A stretch of DNA of 64,000 bases. Origin: Tolypeutes matacus (lineage: Eukaryota; Chordata; Mammalia; Cingulata; Chlamyphoridae). The notes beneath the pieces were generated by a model that was not told where the DNA came from, made no database searches, and saw only the letters and a list, made by a program, of their open reading frames with translations. The stretch covers positions 6,881,193 through 6,945,192 of the forward strand of contig JAKSZT010053769.1 in assembly GCA_026826555.1 (NCBI GenBank). Direction: 5' to 3'. Both the position numbers and the translations under genes were made by a program. Positions 25,480 through 37,312 of the stretch are shown here, piece by piece; position 1 is the stretch's first letter, and each line of letters begins with the position of its first letter.

Positions 25480-25890
25480 TTAGAGAGAACTAACTACCTG
25501 ACTGGTAGACAGCGAAGGCCAAAGGCACACCAAACCACACAGCTAAAGCTCAGTGTGCCAAAACTGTGGCTGGGTTGAAGTGGATTTGGCCCTAAACATA
25601 CAAATTCCAGGCACCCGGTAGTCTGAGACAGAAAAGGCAAAAGTAAGCAAACTAATTGGTAAAAGGATAGGCTATTTTCCCTCCTGGTCTCTTTTTGGTA
25701 CTGGTTTCTCTCCCACGTGTGCCCGTGCCTCTCCCACACAGTGGGAGGAGAGGAGAGAAGAGCAGGTGGCAGCATGGCTCTGGGAGGCTGCCGCTCAGGC
25801 CAAAGAGAGGATTTGCCTGGCAAAAGTATTTTCTCCAGTAGCGTAGGGAGAAGTCTTGTTCTAAAGGACAGGGCTGATCTTTCATTTCCC
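25480..25890. other. Locally G+C-richer, repeat-free patch
   Basis: This patch is visibly richer in G+C than its flanks but not CpG-dense. It contains a CACGTG E-box near 25714-25719 and a purine-rich GGAGAGGAGAG run near 25743-25755. Several overlapping open frames on both strands reflect the composition. No repeat is recognised. It may be a regulatory element or an unrecognised LTR. Confidence 0.3.
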
Positions 25891-26033
25891 CTTTTTATAA
25901 AGTGAAACTATGTGCTCTTGATTGCAAGTCTTTAAGCATGCACCTTCTATCCAGTAAGTCTGAGCTATATCACCTGCATCAGAACTTGGGAAATGTCAAC
26001 GTGACTTCATTTGTTATTTATTTGTTTTCTTTA

Positions 26034-26062
26034 TGCAAAGAAAGAAAGAAAGAAAGAAAGAA
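26034..26062. repeat. (AAAG)n tetranucleotide repeat
   Basis: About seven AAAG units followed by an A run; a simple repeat, possibly an old retroposon tail. Confidence 0.9.
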
Positions 26063-26364
26063 AAAAAAAAAACAAGAACAAAAACAAACTTCAAATCAGA
26101 TGCCAGGCATCCATTATACTTTCATACTTTTGCCTTTATTTGAAAAAAAAATAAATAAATAAGAATAGATTTCCTGTCTCTTTTAGATAATTGTTTCTAA
26201 GAAAAAAGAGCTCCCTCTAGCCACCAGCTTAAACACCACACATACTGCTAACCATCAAAACTTTCCGTAAAATATGGGCTTATGTTTATACAGCAATAAA
26301 ACTATATTCTGAATATCACCGAAAAGACTTCTGCAGAGATACTAAAGTTTTAATTTATTGGACT

Positions 26365-26580
26365 GATTTTTTTCTGCTTTATTTTTTGTTTTATTTCTAA
26401 TTTGTATTTATTTTTATTTTTATTTTTTTATTATTTTTTTAAACTTTATTTTGTACATTTAATAATTGAAAACATAAACAATTAAAAACTAAAAAGTAAA
26501 CACAGATGAATAAATATATACATTTCTCAATTAAATGTAATGGGTACATGTAAATTTTTTTTTTTTTTGAATCAAACAAT
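26365..26580. repeat. T-rich/A+T-rich low-complexity stretch
   Basis: A long T-rich section (about 26365-26450) is followed by A-rich sequence and a T14 run at about 26555-26568. Composition suggests a reversed retroposon tail but the body is not recognised. Confidence 0.5.
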
Positions 26581-28233
26581 ATATTACACAATATATTTGG
26601 TTCATAGTAATGCACTGATAGCAGGAAAACATTTTTGAGGAAGACAAATAATCAAGGATAGCTAGTGTCAGTAGGAATTATCTTTCAAAGCAACATACTG
26701 GAAATGTGTGATATTTTTTAAAGGTGAAGCTCCTATCTATGTGCCTTAAATTTATTGGGATAAACCTAAGATTCAAAAATAATTTTATTTCAATCTCAAA
26801 TTGTGCAAAAATTAAGCATAGAGCTTGCTGAAGAACGTGAAATACTTTATGGTTGTGGGAGTTTATCTAAAAAAGTCCAAGAAAATATTTAGGCACTGTG
26901 CTTCCATTTTGAACTGACTTGTGCTACTGTTTTACCAAGTTATACTTCATTTCCTCATTTAGCTGCTCTAGTATGTTTATGCATTTTTTATGTCTACCTT
27001 TAAGTGTTAAAACTGCAGCATATTGACAATGCAAATCTACATAATTTCAAGGTATGTTTAACTATGCCAAAACAGTTGGTCTTCAAAAGTTCCCTGTCAA
27101 GTGGTTGATTAGAAGATGGTAGGCATCTTCTAGACAATCTGGCAACCATCTTCCATATAACTGGGTAATTGATATCTAATCATTGCCACCAACTGGCTGT
27201 CTTCTAAGCTGGGCAGAGAAACCAGGACTAAAACAGGAAACTTGAGTGCATGCTATATGGAATAAATAAAAATTATAATAGAATGCCATATTCATATCTT
27301 AAAATACAGATAATGAGTTCCTTGAAATATGCTTATAACAGTTTCTAGCATCTGATGGCTATTGGGGTCTTGATAGTAAAAATTCCATTTTTTTTAAGGT
27401 GTGCATAGTTCAAGCTTTCAATGGTTTGGGGAGAATTAAAAGAGCACCCAGCAATGCCAGGTTCTCAGCTCTCCTTCTGGAACCACCTAGAATTTGGCAC
27501 TCTTTCACCCAGAGCTCTCTAGTGCTTTACCATTTTAATTTTTCATGCACATTCCTTGTATGTGAGAGTGATTATGGCATTCCCTGAAGCACGGTGGCTT
27601 TGAGATGATACATATCTCTCCTTCCAATCTTCCTTCTGTTTCTTTTCTATTTTCTTATTTTCTATTTCTGCATCACTGTTTATATGAATGGCAACAAATC
27701 ATTCTCATGATGTCCAACATTCAGTGGATACTTTCTATTCCAAAGACCAATAGGACATTATCTGTGTGCTGTCATGAAACTAGCTGTGTGGATTCCTTCG
27801 AACATTATGGGTTTCAAGACATTCTTTAGCCTTTCTTTGGTAGTAAATATATACTCCAACCCTATAGCACAAATTGCAGAAGTCGTACATACTCATGAAC
27901 TCGTAAGGTAAAAGAGCAAGGAATACAACTGCTTCCTTTTGGTTCTCTCCTATTGAATTCTACATACTGGATGCTGAACACACACACTGACCAGTGTGTG
28001 TCATGCATCATTATCTGTAGATTCTAGTTTTGTTTTCCACTAATAGATGTAAATAATAGGAATAATGAACTAAAATATCAGAAGAATGTTTTAAAATTCA
28101 TTTTTGGTGTCTCTTGTTTTTTTTAATAAGAAAAATATTTCTACTTGTTCAGAAGAAACTAATGCTAAAAAAAAAAAAATTTCCCAAAGGAAGAATTTAT
28201 TTGGGTGTTCCTCAAAAATATTTATTTCTAGTT
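26581..28233. other. Unassigned sequence
   Basis: No gene or repeat recognised; open frames (27399-27587, 27605-27829) have no domain. Confidence 0.35.
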
Positions 28234-28248
28234 CCCCCCCCCCCCCCC
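28234..28248. repeat. C15 homopolymer
   Basis: Fifteen uninterrupted C residues. Long C runs are unstable and are also a common sequencing weak spot. Confidence 0.95.
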
Positions 28249-28524
28249 AGGGATTTCAGTTTTACTACAGCGGTGTTATTACTCTGGAACCCCTCACTGT
28301 GCTTGCCTCTTCCATACCATTAATCTGTGTCAATCGTTCTTATGTTAGTGGCAAACTGAAATGTAACTACACAAAAGTAGTTTATAATGTCTTAGTTTCT
28401 GGCTGCAGCTTGGAAATCCTTATGGTGTAAAGACAGTTTTCATTTTTATAATAGAATTGGACCTGTAACCTTCCTGTAGCAGGATTGCCCATGACTAACT
28501 ATGTTACTTATTGAAACATGGATT

Positions 28525-28800
28525 GTTTATTCAACCAACTTCTTATTACTTTCTTACCATGTTAGAAATTACATTAAGTGCTGAGATATAGCAGTGTCTT
28601 GCTTGACAGAGTTTCAAGTTGAATGTGTAAGATTATTAAAATTACATATATAATTCCATTGTTCCAATAGTGATAAAATACTATAGCGAAGGTCTGTATG
28701 AAATGCTGGGAGGATACAGAACACAGAACACAGACTTAGTCTAATTAGGGGCTTAGGGAAATGTTCCTGGAGATGGTGATCTTTTATGCAGAAAATTCTT
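28525..28800 (-). mobile_element. L2 LINE fragment, antisense
   Basis: The plus strand has the reversed L2 3' region: 'aagtgctgagatatagcagt', 'gaaatgctgggaggatacag', then 'cttagggaaatgttcctgga'. Block order is correct; divergence is high. Confidence 0.55.
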
Positions 28801-31099
28801 ATAAATTTCTGATCAAATATTCAAGTATTTATTATATGTGATTTGCCCTCATTCTCTGAATTCTGTTGGTGGAAAATCCATTTATTTATTTTGGCAGATA
28901 AAATGACATTTTCTGTTGTAAGTGAAAAAGACAACATATTTGTGCTTATTTTTCTGTGTTGTAAAAAAACTGGATAATTCTAACTCCTTTAAATTCCTAG
29001 GCCCTAGAGACTGAAACAGACTCAGAACCACAGGTCCTTGCTGGCCTCTGTAGAGCAAGGATAGTCATTCATAAACCATAAGAGTGTTTAATTTCTTAAT
29101 CTGTCATTTTCTACCAGATGTTTGGAGAAGAAAAACCATGCTTCTTAATTTTGGGGGGTTACCCCTTAGAGATCCTGAGAAACTGCACATTTTCTAACTC
29201 ACAATGATTTACAATAGCACACTGAATCAGAGCTCACACAGCTCACTTTGAGAGGGAAGAATATGGTTAGAGCAAGAAACTACAGTATTCTCCAGGATTC
29301 TTCTAGTTATTCTAGTTGTTGAAGACTTTCTCCTTTTCCTTTAGCTAACTGTGCATTGTCAACTTCTAAAAATAAATGTCATATGGTCTGACGGTGTTTG
29401 AGTTTGAAATCATCACTTTCAAATAAAAATACATTTGACACAGAAGGCACTCAATTTGGAATTCTTTCTTACTTTCCATCCAGCCAATTCCAACATAACA
29501 TCTTTCTGAATATAAAACATCAAATTCATAGTTCATAGAATGGATTGTGTTTTAGACTTTTGACTTATTATTCATCAGCCATCTGTATTTTGAACATACA
29601 AACTAAAGTATATGGAATATCAGGCATATCTTTGGGACTTGGAAAAATTAAATAAATATTCAAAATGTTGACTTGCAGCAAAGAAAACTAGACTTAGAAT
29701 ATTTGAGAATTCCTTTATCTTTCTTTTAAATTGAATTTATCCTGTACTTTATTGATCAATATTTATAATAAAAGTAAGATTTTGTTCCTCTGATTCAAAG
29801 ATTATTTTCTACCTTTCTGTTGATAAGGCCAAAAATATGATTAAATCAATTCCATCCTGGCACCACTAGAAAACTATCATTAAATTAAGGACAATTGCAC
29901 ATTTTTTCACAGACATTTTCATGAAGTTTACAAATCTAATCCAAAGAAAATTTACCATCATCATCCATAATAATTAACAATGGGGGTCTGCCAATATAGA
30001 AAATGTGGCCAAGTGTGAAATTCCACAACATAACAAATACACAGTGCCATTTTACCTAAAGTAAAAACAAAAAAACAAAACAAAACAAAAACAAAAGCAT
30101 TCTCCTTTCATGCATGGAGGAGAGATCCCAGAAGTAATATAATTTTTATAAGCACAGGGTGGGAGAGGAAGGAGAGAAGGAGGGTTAGGTCACAGTAGAC
30201 AAAGCCAAGAGACTGCACTTCCATGTTTCCTTTCCTAATTAGAATAAGCAGCAAACAACTAAACTATCTGAATCAACACAAGAAATTTGTATGTGTTTTT
30301 GGGCCACAGAGACAACACCCTGTGTGGGAGTTACCTTGATACAGAGGCACTGAAATGGAAACACTGAAACCGAGGACACAAGGTATATGATCATCTTATT
30401 CCCCAGTATGTTTTGGAGTTACTGATTTTAGGATTTTATTAATTGCAACAAATTCTAGCAGGACATTTTGTTTAGACTATGACTCTTTCTCTGTAAGAGG
30501 CTGATAACTGTTTCCCAAGCCTAGGGCTAAGTGAGTGTCTCTATTTCACTTTTTAATCAGTTCCCAGTTCTCTCTATCTTGATAAATTACAAGCTCAATC
30601 AGTGGCGAATCTAAGAAATCTCTAGCAAATATTCACTTCTGAAAGGAAAGAGCCCTACCCTAGGAGGTAGTTGCTATCATCAGGGTTGAGACAGAACAAG
30701 ACCAAGGTACTGCTTGAAGTGGAGAAAGAAGGTATGGATGGTACCTGGTGAGGCAAGGAAGTTGCAGATCTCAAAAGCTAGCCAAATACACACTTAACAC
30801 TCAGCCTGCCAATATGAAAGGCAAAGACCATGTGCTGTGATGTCAACAGCTTGTAACACAGTCTGTAAAGAAAATAGGGAAGCTTAAAATTGGTGGTAGA
30901 AACTCTTCTCTCCAAGTTAAGGTCTGAGAGTTAAGAGGAGAGATGGTTACATAAAAGAAACCTATTTTAAGAAAATGGGCCATCCTATAGCAACAGAAGT
31001 TCTTAAGTAGTGAAGCTTGGATAGATATACTAGTCCACCCTGCTTATCCCTACCAGAAGCAGCTGAAAATAGTTCTGGAAAGTCCAGTTTATTTTAAAA
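28801..31099. other. Unassigned sequence with CAAAA tract and ISRE-like site
   Basis: An A-rich CAAAA-type tract lies at about 30061-30098. The motif GAAATGGAAAC at 30352-30362 fits the interferon-response core GAAANNGAAAC, followed by CTGAAACC. Otherwise no repeat or gene is recognised in about 2.3 kb. Confidence 0.35.
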
Positions 31100-31381
31100 A
31101 TGAGTAAGGAAAAAGACATACATTTAGCATCATACCAAGATATTATACAAGATAAGATAAAAGCAATTGGCATACATTTCCTACAAGTGAGAAAAGTTCA
31201 TCAGAAGAATGTTGCCACAAAGTGGATAAAAATTATAACCCAATGTTCCAAGTGGCATTTAATCAAACAAAAATATTATGAATGATATAGAATCAATAAG
31301 GAGTAAGTTCAATAAGGAAAGAAAAATTAATAAAAAGCACACAAATTGGAAAGGAAGAAATAAAAGTGTTTTTATACACAG

Positions 31382-31473
31382 ATGATATGATTGGATATGT
31401 ATAAAATTCCAAAGAATCTTATCAAAACATGATATGATTGGATATGTATAAAATTCCAAAGAATCTTCAAAAC
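31382..31473. repeat. Two-unit tandem duplication of about 47 bp
   Basis: The unit at 31382-31428 is repeated directly at 31429-31473. The second copy lacks only two bases near its end, and the rest is identical, so the duplication is much younger than the L1M copy that holds it. Confidence 0.9.
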
Positions 31474-32283
31474 ACTATTAGAATAAGTGAATCTTGCAAG
31501 GTCACTAGATACAGAATCAGTGTGCTAATTAAGATCTATTATATTTCTGTATGTACTACAAATCAAAACTTGGGACTAGATATAAGCATAATTAAATATA
31601 AATATAACAAAATATTTATAGGCTGAAAACTGCAAAAAGGAGAATTATATTGCATTCATAGACTGGCAAATAAGAACATGAAAAGATGCTCAAAATCATT
31701 AGTTAATAAGGACATAAAATTAAAACCATGATAAGATATCACTACACACCTACTACAATGCCTGTAATTACAAACAAAAGGCAAAAATAAATAAATAAAT
31801 AAATAAACCAGGCAATACAAAACACTGGCAATATATGGAACAACTACAATGCTCATACATTGCTAGTGGGAGTGAAAATGGTATAATCACTTTGAAGGTG
31901 TCTTTGACAGTTTCTTATGAAAATAAACATTGACTTACCATATGACCCAAAAATCCCACACATAAATTTTACCAAAGAAAATTGAATATACATGGCCACC
32001 ACATCCTTTACATTAATGTTTATATCAAACTTATTCATAATTGCCAGAAATTTAAAACAACCCAAGTGTACATTGATTTGGTGAATGGATAAACCACTTG
32101 TAGTATATCCATAAAATGTAATATGCTTTATTAGATAATAACATTTTATTAATATTAAAACTCCTGATGATTATTTTACTGTGGTCATATAAGAAAACAT
32201 CCTGTTCTCAGGAAATACACACAAAGGTAATTATTATTATAGGGACTGAATGTCTTCAATTTACCCTCAAATTGTTTGGAAAA

Positions 32284-32427
32284 ATGCATATATGTATATA
32301 TGTGTGTATACATATGCACACATATGTGCATATATATGTGCAAATGCACACATACACATATATACAAATGTGTCTGTATATGTATATGAATATGCATGTG
32401 TGCACATGCATACACACACACATATAA
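32284..32427. repeat. Alternating purine-pyrimidine tract (TG/CA/TA mixed repeat)
   Basis: About 140 bases mostly made of CA, TG and TA steps (atgcatatatgtatatatg type). It sits in the L1M 3' UTR where such a variable microsatellite is expected. It makes open frames of 74-102 codons on both strands, all low-complexity (Tyr/His/Ile/Cys rich) and not genes. Confidence 0.9.
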
Positions 32428-32639
32428 AACAGAATGAAGGGAAGGGAAGAGAGTTGAGAAGAGAGGAGGGGTGAATGATAAAGCAACTGGAGCAAAACAT
32501 AAACACTGAATTGGTTAATTGGGTACACACAGGACTTTCTTATACTATTCTTGCAACTTTTCACTATATTCCAAAGACAAAGATGGGATATTTTTTTTAA
32601 AAATTAAGTGCGTAACATTTTGGAAAAAGAAATGAAACT

Positions 32640-33660
32640 TACATTATTCATAGATTTTGTTGCGTCAAAATCCAAACGAATCTACAGAAAAGGTATAGGA
32701 ATTGGTAAATGAATTTATTAAAGTTAAAGAATATAATTATAATACCCCAAATAAATGTTATATCTATATATCAAAAACAGAAAATTAAAGTTTAAAAATG
32801 AAGTAATATAAAATTGCATTGAGAAACATCAAATACCTAGGAATACATCTAAAGAAATATCTGCAACATCTCTATACTGCAAACTACAAAATATTATTTA
32901 GTGAAATTAAATAACACACAAAAAAATGGAGGAATATGCCATAATCATCAATTGGAAGAATCAATATTATAAAGACATCTGCCGATTGATCCCCCAATTC
33001 ATCCATAAATTCAAAGGTATCCCAAACAATTTTGGGGGAAGAAGGAGACAGAGGTAGAGTCAAAAATGCATAAAGAAATTTAAAAACTAAGAATAGACAA
33101 GATAATCTGTACAGGAAACATCAAGTGGAAAACTTATTTATCATTTATAGCGAGATTTATTATAAGCCTACATTACTTAGAGAAACATAGAACAGGAAAA
33201 ATGACACACAAATAGATCCAATGAATCAGAATAGAGTCTACATACAGACTCAGATATAGCTGAGATTTTGATTTATGGAAAATGGATAAAAAATTGTATT
33301 ATAAGCACACAATGATATACTATATAATAATGAGAATGAACCATTTATAAGTACATGGAAAAATGCTGAATTTCACAAATCTAATGAAAAGCAAAAGAAG
33401 TGAGGAACAAAAGAATATTTACCAGATGATTGCATTTATATAAAATAAAAATGTTTAAAAAGCAGAACAAATCTGTGCTGGTAGAACTGTAGAAAGTGGA
33501 AGGGGACACAAAAGGGATTTGGGAGTTCTAAAAATGTTTATTAACCAGAATGCTGGGTTTATGGATATACAGCTTTTTTAAATGCATCAAGCTATACACT
33601 TGAGATAAGTGCATTTATCTATCAGTTGGCTATATATCAATACATTTTAAGTTAAAAAAA
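32640..33660 (+). mobile_element. Second old L1M LINE, ORF2 C-terminal half through 3' end
   Basis: ORF2 blocks 'aaatacctaggaatacatct' (32832), 'catcaattggaagaatcaat' (about 32947), 'tcatccataaattcaaaggt' and 'gagattttgatttatggaaa' run in order. 3' UTR blocks follow, near 33480 and 'aagctatacacttgagataa' at about 33589. It starts just after the 3' end of the preceding L1M in the same orientation. Dead copy. Confidence 0.75.
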
Positions 33661-34589
33661 CAAACTTTGAAAACTTTGAGGAAATTAAAATGAATTCAAT
33701 TAAGTTCTTACATTTCGGACTAAGGTTGCGGGAGAGGGTGTGATCGGTAGAGGAAAGAGATAATGAGATTCAATTTGTTAGCATTTATGCATTTTTTTTT
33801 TCTTTTTTATTCTCTACATGGTAAAGCAGTCTAAAGTTTAGTAGTAGTTGAATGCCTATACTAACACGGAAAGGTGGTCAAAATTAACTGCACAAACGTT
33901 TTCAAGGGATGTCTTTGATTTTCTCTGTTATAATGCTCAAGGCAAACCCCAGTGCAGTCCTTTGAAGGCTACTAAAAAGTTGGGCTCACTGCTGGAGCAC
34001 TTAACTTCAATGACCTTTACTGAAGACTTGCCAGGAATTCCACAAAACATTGTGTTGTTTCCTGAAAGAAACTGTCACATGGGATTAAAATTCAGTCAGA
34101 AATTTGACTTTTACACAGAGGTTGTGGTGTGTCTTAATTCAAATGTAGAATTTTTAAAAATAAAGGAAATGCTTTTTGCTGCTCATGAACAATTAATATA
34201 GAAAACTAAAATTGAAAATATACTGAAGTCTGTTTTCTAATTTCTTTTAAGAACAAAGAGCTTAAGTTATAGGAGATTCTGGGTGTTAGTTGGCCATTTA
34301 ACCTCCCATTTGCAACTGCTAGAAACTCTCAATATGCCAAGTCATCAATGAGCATTTAGAAATTTCTAGGCATTTTCTATACCTAATGTATGTTTTAAAT
34401 ATCAGATTGATTAAATTAAATGTTCAAGTGAAAATATTTGAAAACTGAATGATATAATTTTTAAATCCTCAAATTATCATAACTCAACAAGAAGACCCTA
34501 AAGTCTTTTAAGTCCTAAATATGTATGATGGATGTCAACACAGGCAAATTCAAACTCACATCTCCTGAACTTTGACAGGTCAACTGTGC
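33661..34589 (+). other. Repeat-free stretch with a 117-codon open frame, function unknown
   Basis: No interspersed repeat is recognised. A plus-strand frame at 33848-34201 runs 117 codons from ATG to stop, longer than most chance frames here, with mixed composition and no domain, signal peptide or membrane segment that I recognise. There is no obvious promoter or splice framework. Chance is the likeliest explanation. Confidence 0.2.
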
Positions 34590-34830
34590 AGATAACAGTA
34601 ATAGTAATATTGCAACCAATACTTATTGACCTCTTATTATATGCCAGACACTAGATTATATCCTTTACAAAAGTCAGTCTCTTCATTACTCAAACAACCC
34701 TAGCAATTATTGGTGCTTATGGAGATTATATATTTTGCCCAAGGTAATGCCACTAGTAAAGATAGATAGACACTAAGGCAGTTTAAATTCAAAGCCCTTG
34801 TTTTTAACACCAAGCCATATGAGTATTTTA
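34590..34830 (-). mobile_element. MIR SINE, antisense
   Basis: The plus strand shows 'aatacttattgacctcttat', 'atatgccagacactagatta', 'tatattttgcccaaggtaat' and 'cactagtaaagatagatag', the full reversed order of a MIRb/c-type element. Confidence 0.75.
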
Positions 34831-35049
34831 GTTAATAAATTACATACACACATACCTATATATGTCTAAAATTATATATTTTATATATGTGTATATTCTA
34901 AATATTCTAAACAAAATTTACTTTGTTCCCAATAATGGAAAAATTCTTAAAAATCTCATCATGTTTTGGGCCATAGACAAGATATCAAAATACACAAAGA
35001 TTTTACAGACCTCTTTATCTGATCAAAACACATTTAAGTTATGAAATAA

Positions 35050-36030
35050 AATAGAAACTTTAATAACTACAATGAGAGGAAGCCTCCCTCTCACTTGAAA
35101 ATGTTAAAAAAATAAAAAAATAAAACACTTTCCTCCATTCTTAGGACAAATAAAAAGTCAGTTGAGGAACTTTTAGGAAATCACAGCAGTTAGGAAAGCC
35201 ATATCAAAGGTGTATGAGCTATTGGAATATGAGCTATTGGAAGAGCTCTCATCAGAATCAAATTATTATCTATAAATGCTTTCTTCTCTAAATAAGAAAA
35301 GAATGATAATAAATAAACTAAATATTTGCTCAAGAACATAGAACGGGAAGAGCAAGAAGAACTAAAGCAAGTGGGAAGAAGGATTAATAAAGACAAAGGC
35401 AAAAATTAATTACCCGTAAACTGAAAACTATCTGAACAGCTAGTTGCTTAGAAAAATATTAGGGTAATTAAGTAAAAAAGACAGAAAATATATATAAACA
35501 AGATGGACACCAGATTCTGAATTTTAAAAAATATTTGAAAGTAACATCCAGGATGCTGATAATAACTTTGAAAATTATAATGAAATGATTTCTAGGAAAA
35601 TGTAAATTATGAACACTAAACCAAATACTATTGAAAGATAAGGCCATCTAATGTCACCTCTAATTTAACAAGGTGTTCTGGAATTTATAAGTAAACCATA
35701 AAGATGAATTTTTAAAAGAAACATAAATATTAAAAAACAAAACAAAACAGTAACCAAAATCATTATTGGTGATATATAGATTTGTCTGCTTGGATTATTT
35801 AAGGAAATAAACTGAAAATTTTTAAGAACTAATAAGAGAGTTCCATAGTAATTTAGTTAAAATACTAAATGTTTAAGTATCAACAGCCAAAACCTGATTG
35901 AAAATACAACACTGACAAATATACAATACAAATATAAAATAACTAGGAATAATTTTAACAAGATATGTTAGGACTTACATGAAAACTACAAAACTTTAAT
36001 GATGAAAAATTCTAACAATGCTAGAATGAA
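35050..36030 (+). mobile_element. L1M ORF2 fragment, 5' part of an interrupted copy
   Basis: A-rich ORF2 sequence with an 'aagcaagtgggaagaaggat' linker-type block near 35366 and 'ggacttacatgaaaactaca' near 35970. After about 36030 the ORF2 text stops and a different L1 5' region begins. A continuing ORF2-like block appears at 39118-39235, suggesting interruption by the elements in between. Contains a small tandem repeat 'tatgagctattgga' near 35214-35241. Confidence 0.6.
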
Positions 36031-36034
36031 AGTA

Positions 36035-37278
36035 TACAAAATTTCCTGAGGATTAGAGAGATGCAGAACTCACTTGTCTCCCAGAAAGACAGCTAGAGGA
36101 CAGGCAAAAATGGTCTGGAAAAAAATGTTCTAGGGCTGAAGACACCAGGGGAAGGCTGGACACCACCCAGAAGAGAGAGGGGAGAAGGAAAAAATCTCGA
36201 CAAAATGACTGTGAGTGGAAGCTGTAGCTGCAGCTGCCAGTGTCCTTCCCCCAATACTCCAAGCAGACAGCTTTGAATTCTATCAGCCTCTGAATGGTGG
36301 CTTCAGACAGAAAGGGTCACAGGGATCTACCTCCCCAGGAAATGGGAAATAGAGGGATGCAGCCCAAGGCTGACCCAGCTTTTGGTAAAAAAATTTGGTC
36401 TGCTGTGTCCCACTAGCTCTGCCATGCTGGGTGGGGCCATGCTATTGTTTAGTTTGGGAGCTGGAAAGGAACTAAAAAGATCTGACCTGCGTAATCACCT
36501 TCTTTACTGACTGGGACTTTTTGTTGAGGACACAGAGAGGAGTGGAATTATTTCCTACCTGGGAAAAGGGAGGGAACTGCCAGCAAAGGCTGGAGAACAG
36601 CCTCTGAAAAAGCTTGAATTGGGAGGCTCTGAATAGCTTGAGGCAGGAGCCTTTGTCACATTGTGGCTGTTGGTGTTAAGGTGAACACACTCCCACCAGG
36701 CTTTGAACTCAGAGGGCTGCAGAAGAGCACACCATCTGCTGGCAGACCAAGGAAGTGCATGTGGGAAATTAAAAGTAAATAAATAAGAGAGGCTTTTTCC
36801 AATCTTTCCAGCCTCCCTCCCCAAGACCCTTGAAAGGAGGTCTTCAACCCATTGCTGGATTCATGGCCCAGATTTGAGCAACTAACAGGGACAATCCTAA
36901 AGACCTAGAATAGGTTGAACCAAGAATCAAAGAGTGGCAGTAATGAACAGCCTCCTGCCACTAAATCCCTATGCAAGAGAAAGAAATAGGATCAGAATAA
37001 ACTCACCATTATAATCAGATGCCTAGATATTAGCAAAAAATTACAAGGCATACTAAGAAAATGGAACAAATGACTCAAGCAAAGGAATACATCAAAGTCC
37101 CATATGAGACACAGGATTTGAGACAACTAATCAACAAGGTTCATACAAACCTCCAAAATTAAATCAATGAGTTGAAAGACAATATGACTAAAGAGATAAA
37201 GGACATCAAGGAGTCAATGGGTGAGCACAAAGAAGAATTTGAAAACCTGAATAGAAAAATAACAGAGCTTATATAAAC
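36035..37278 (+). mobile_element. L1 5' UTR plus ORF1 N-terminal region
   Basis: About 36035-36850 is G+C-richer than neighbouring L1 sequence and non-coding, as expected of an L1 5' UTR. Sequence from about 36950 resembles ORF1. The frame ending at the TAA at 37274-37276 reads a charged, heptad-like stretch (MTKEIKDIKESMGEHKEEF..., then NLNRKITEL) typical of the ORF1 coiled coil. No RRM or C-terminal ORF1 domain follows: the text switches to 3' UTR-like sequence. Confidence 0.6.
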
Positions 37279-37312
37279 TCATGAGGTTAATAATTAGAAT
37301 ATAAGTCACCAG
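37279..37312 (+). repeat. 34-bp L1 3' UTR-like segment at an L1 junction
   Basis: This segment matches 38409-38442, which lies in normal L1 3' UTR context, with 4 mismatches over 34 bases. It sits between ORF1-like and ORF2-like sequence, marking a rearrangement point. Confidence 0.8.

Larger units (their letters stand above)
31100..32605 (+). mobile_element. Old L1M LINE, ORF2 3' part through 3' end
   Basis: ORF2 blocks: 'catgaaaagatgctcaaaat' at about 31678, 'taccatatgacccaaaaatcc' near 31937 and 'aacaacccaagtgtacattga' near 32057. 3' UTR blocks: 'atgattattttactgtggtc', 'ctgttctcaggaaatacaca' and 'actattcttgcaacttttca', the last close to the 3' end. A tandem duplication (31382-31473), an (AAAT)n tract (about 31785-31807) and an alternating purine-pyrimidine tract (32284-32427) lie within it. 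Dead copy. Confidence 0.75.

Noticed and set aside
28104..28430. 108-codon frame with a proline run
   Set aside because: The proline run comes from the C15 homopolymer; no other protein signal.
32167..32564. Overlapping 74-102 codon frames on both strands
   Set aside because: Products of the alternating purine-pyrimidine repeat; low-complexity peptides.
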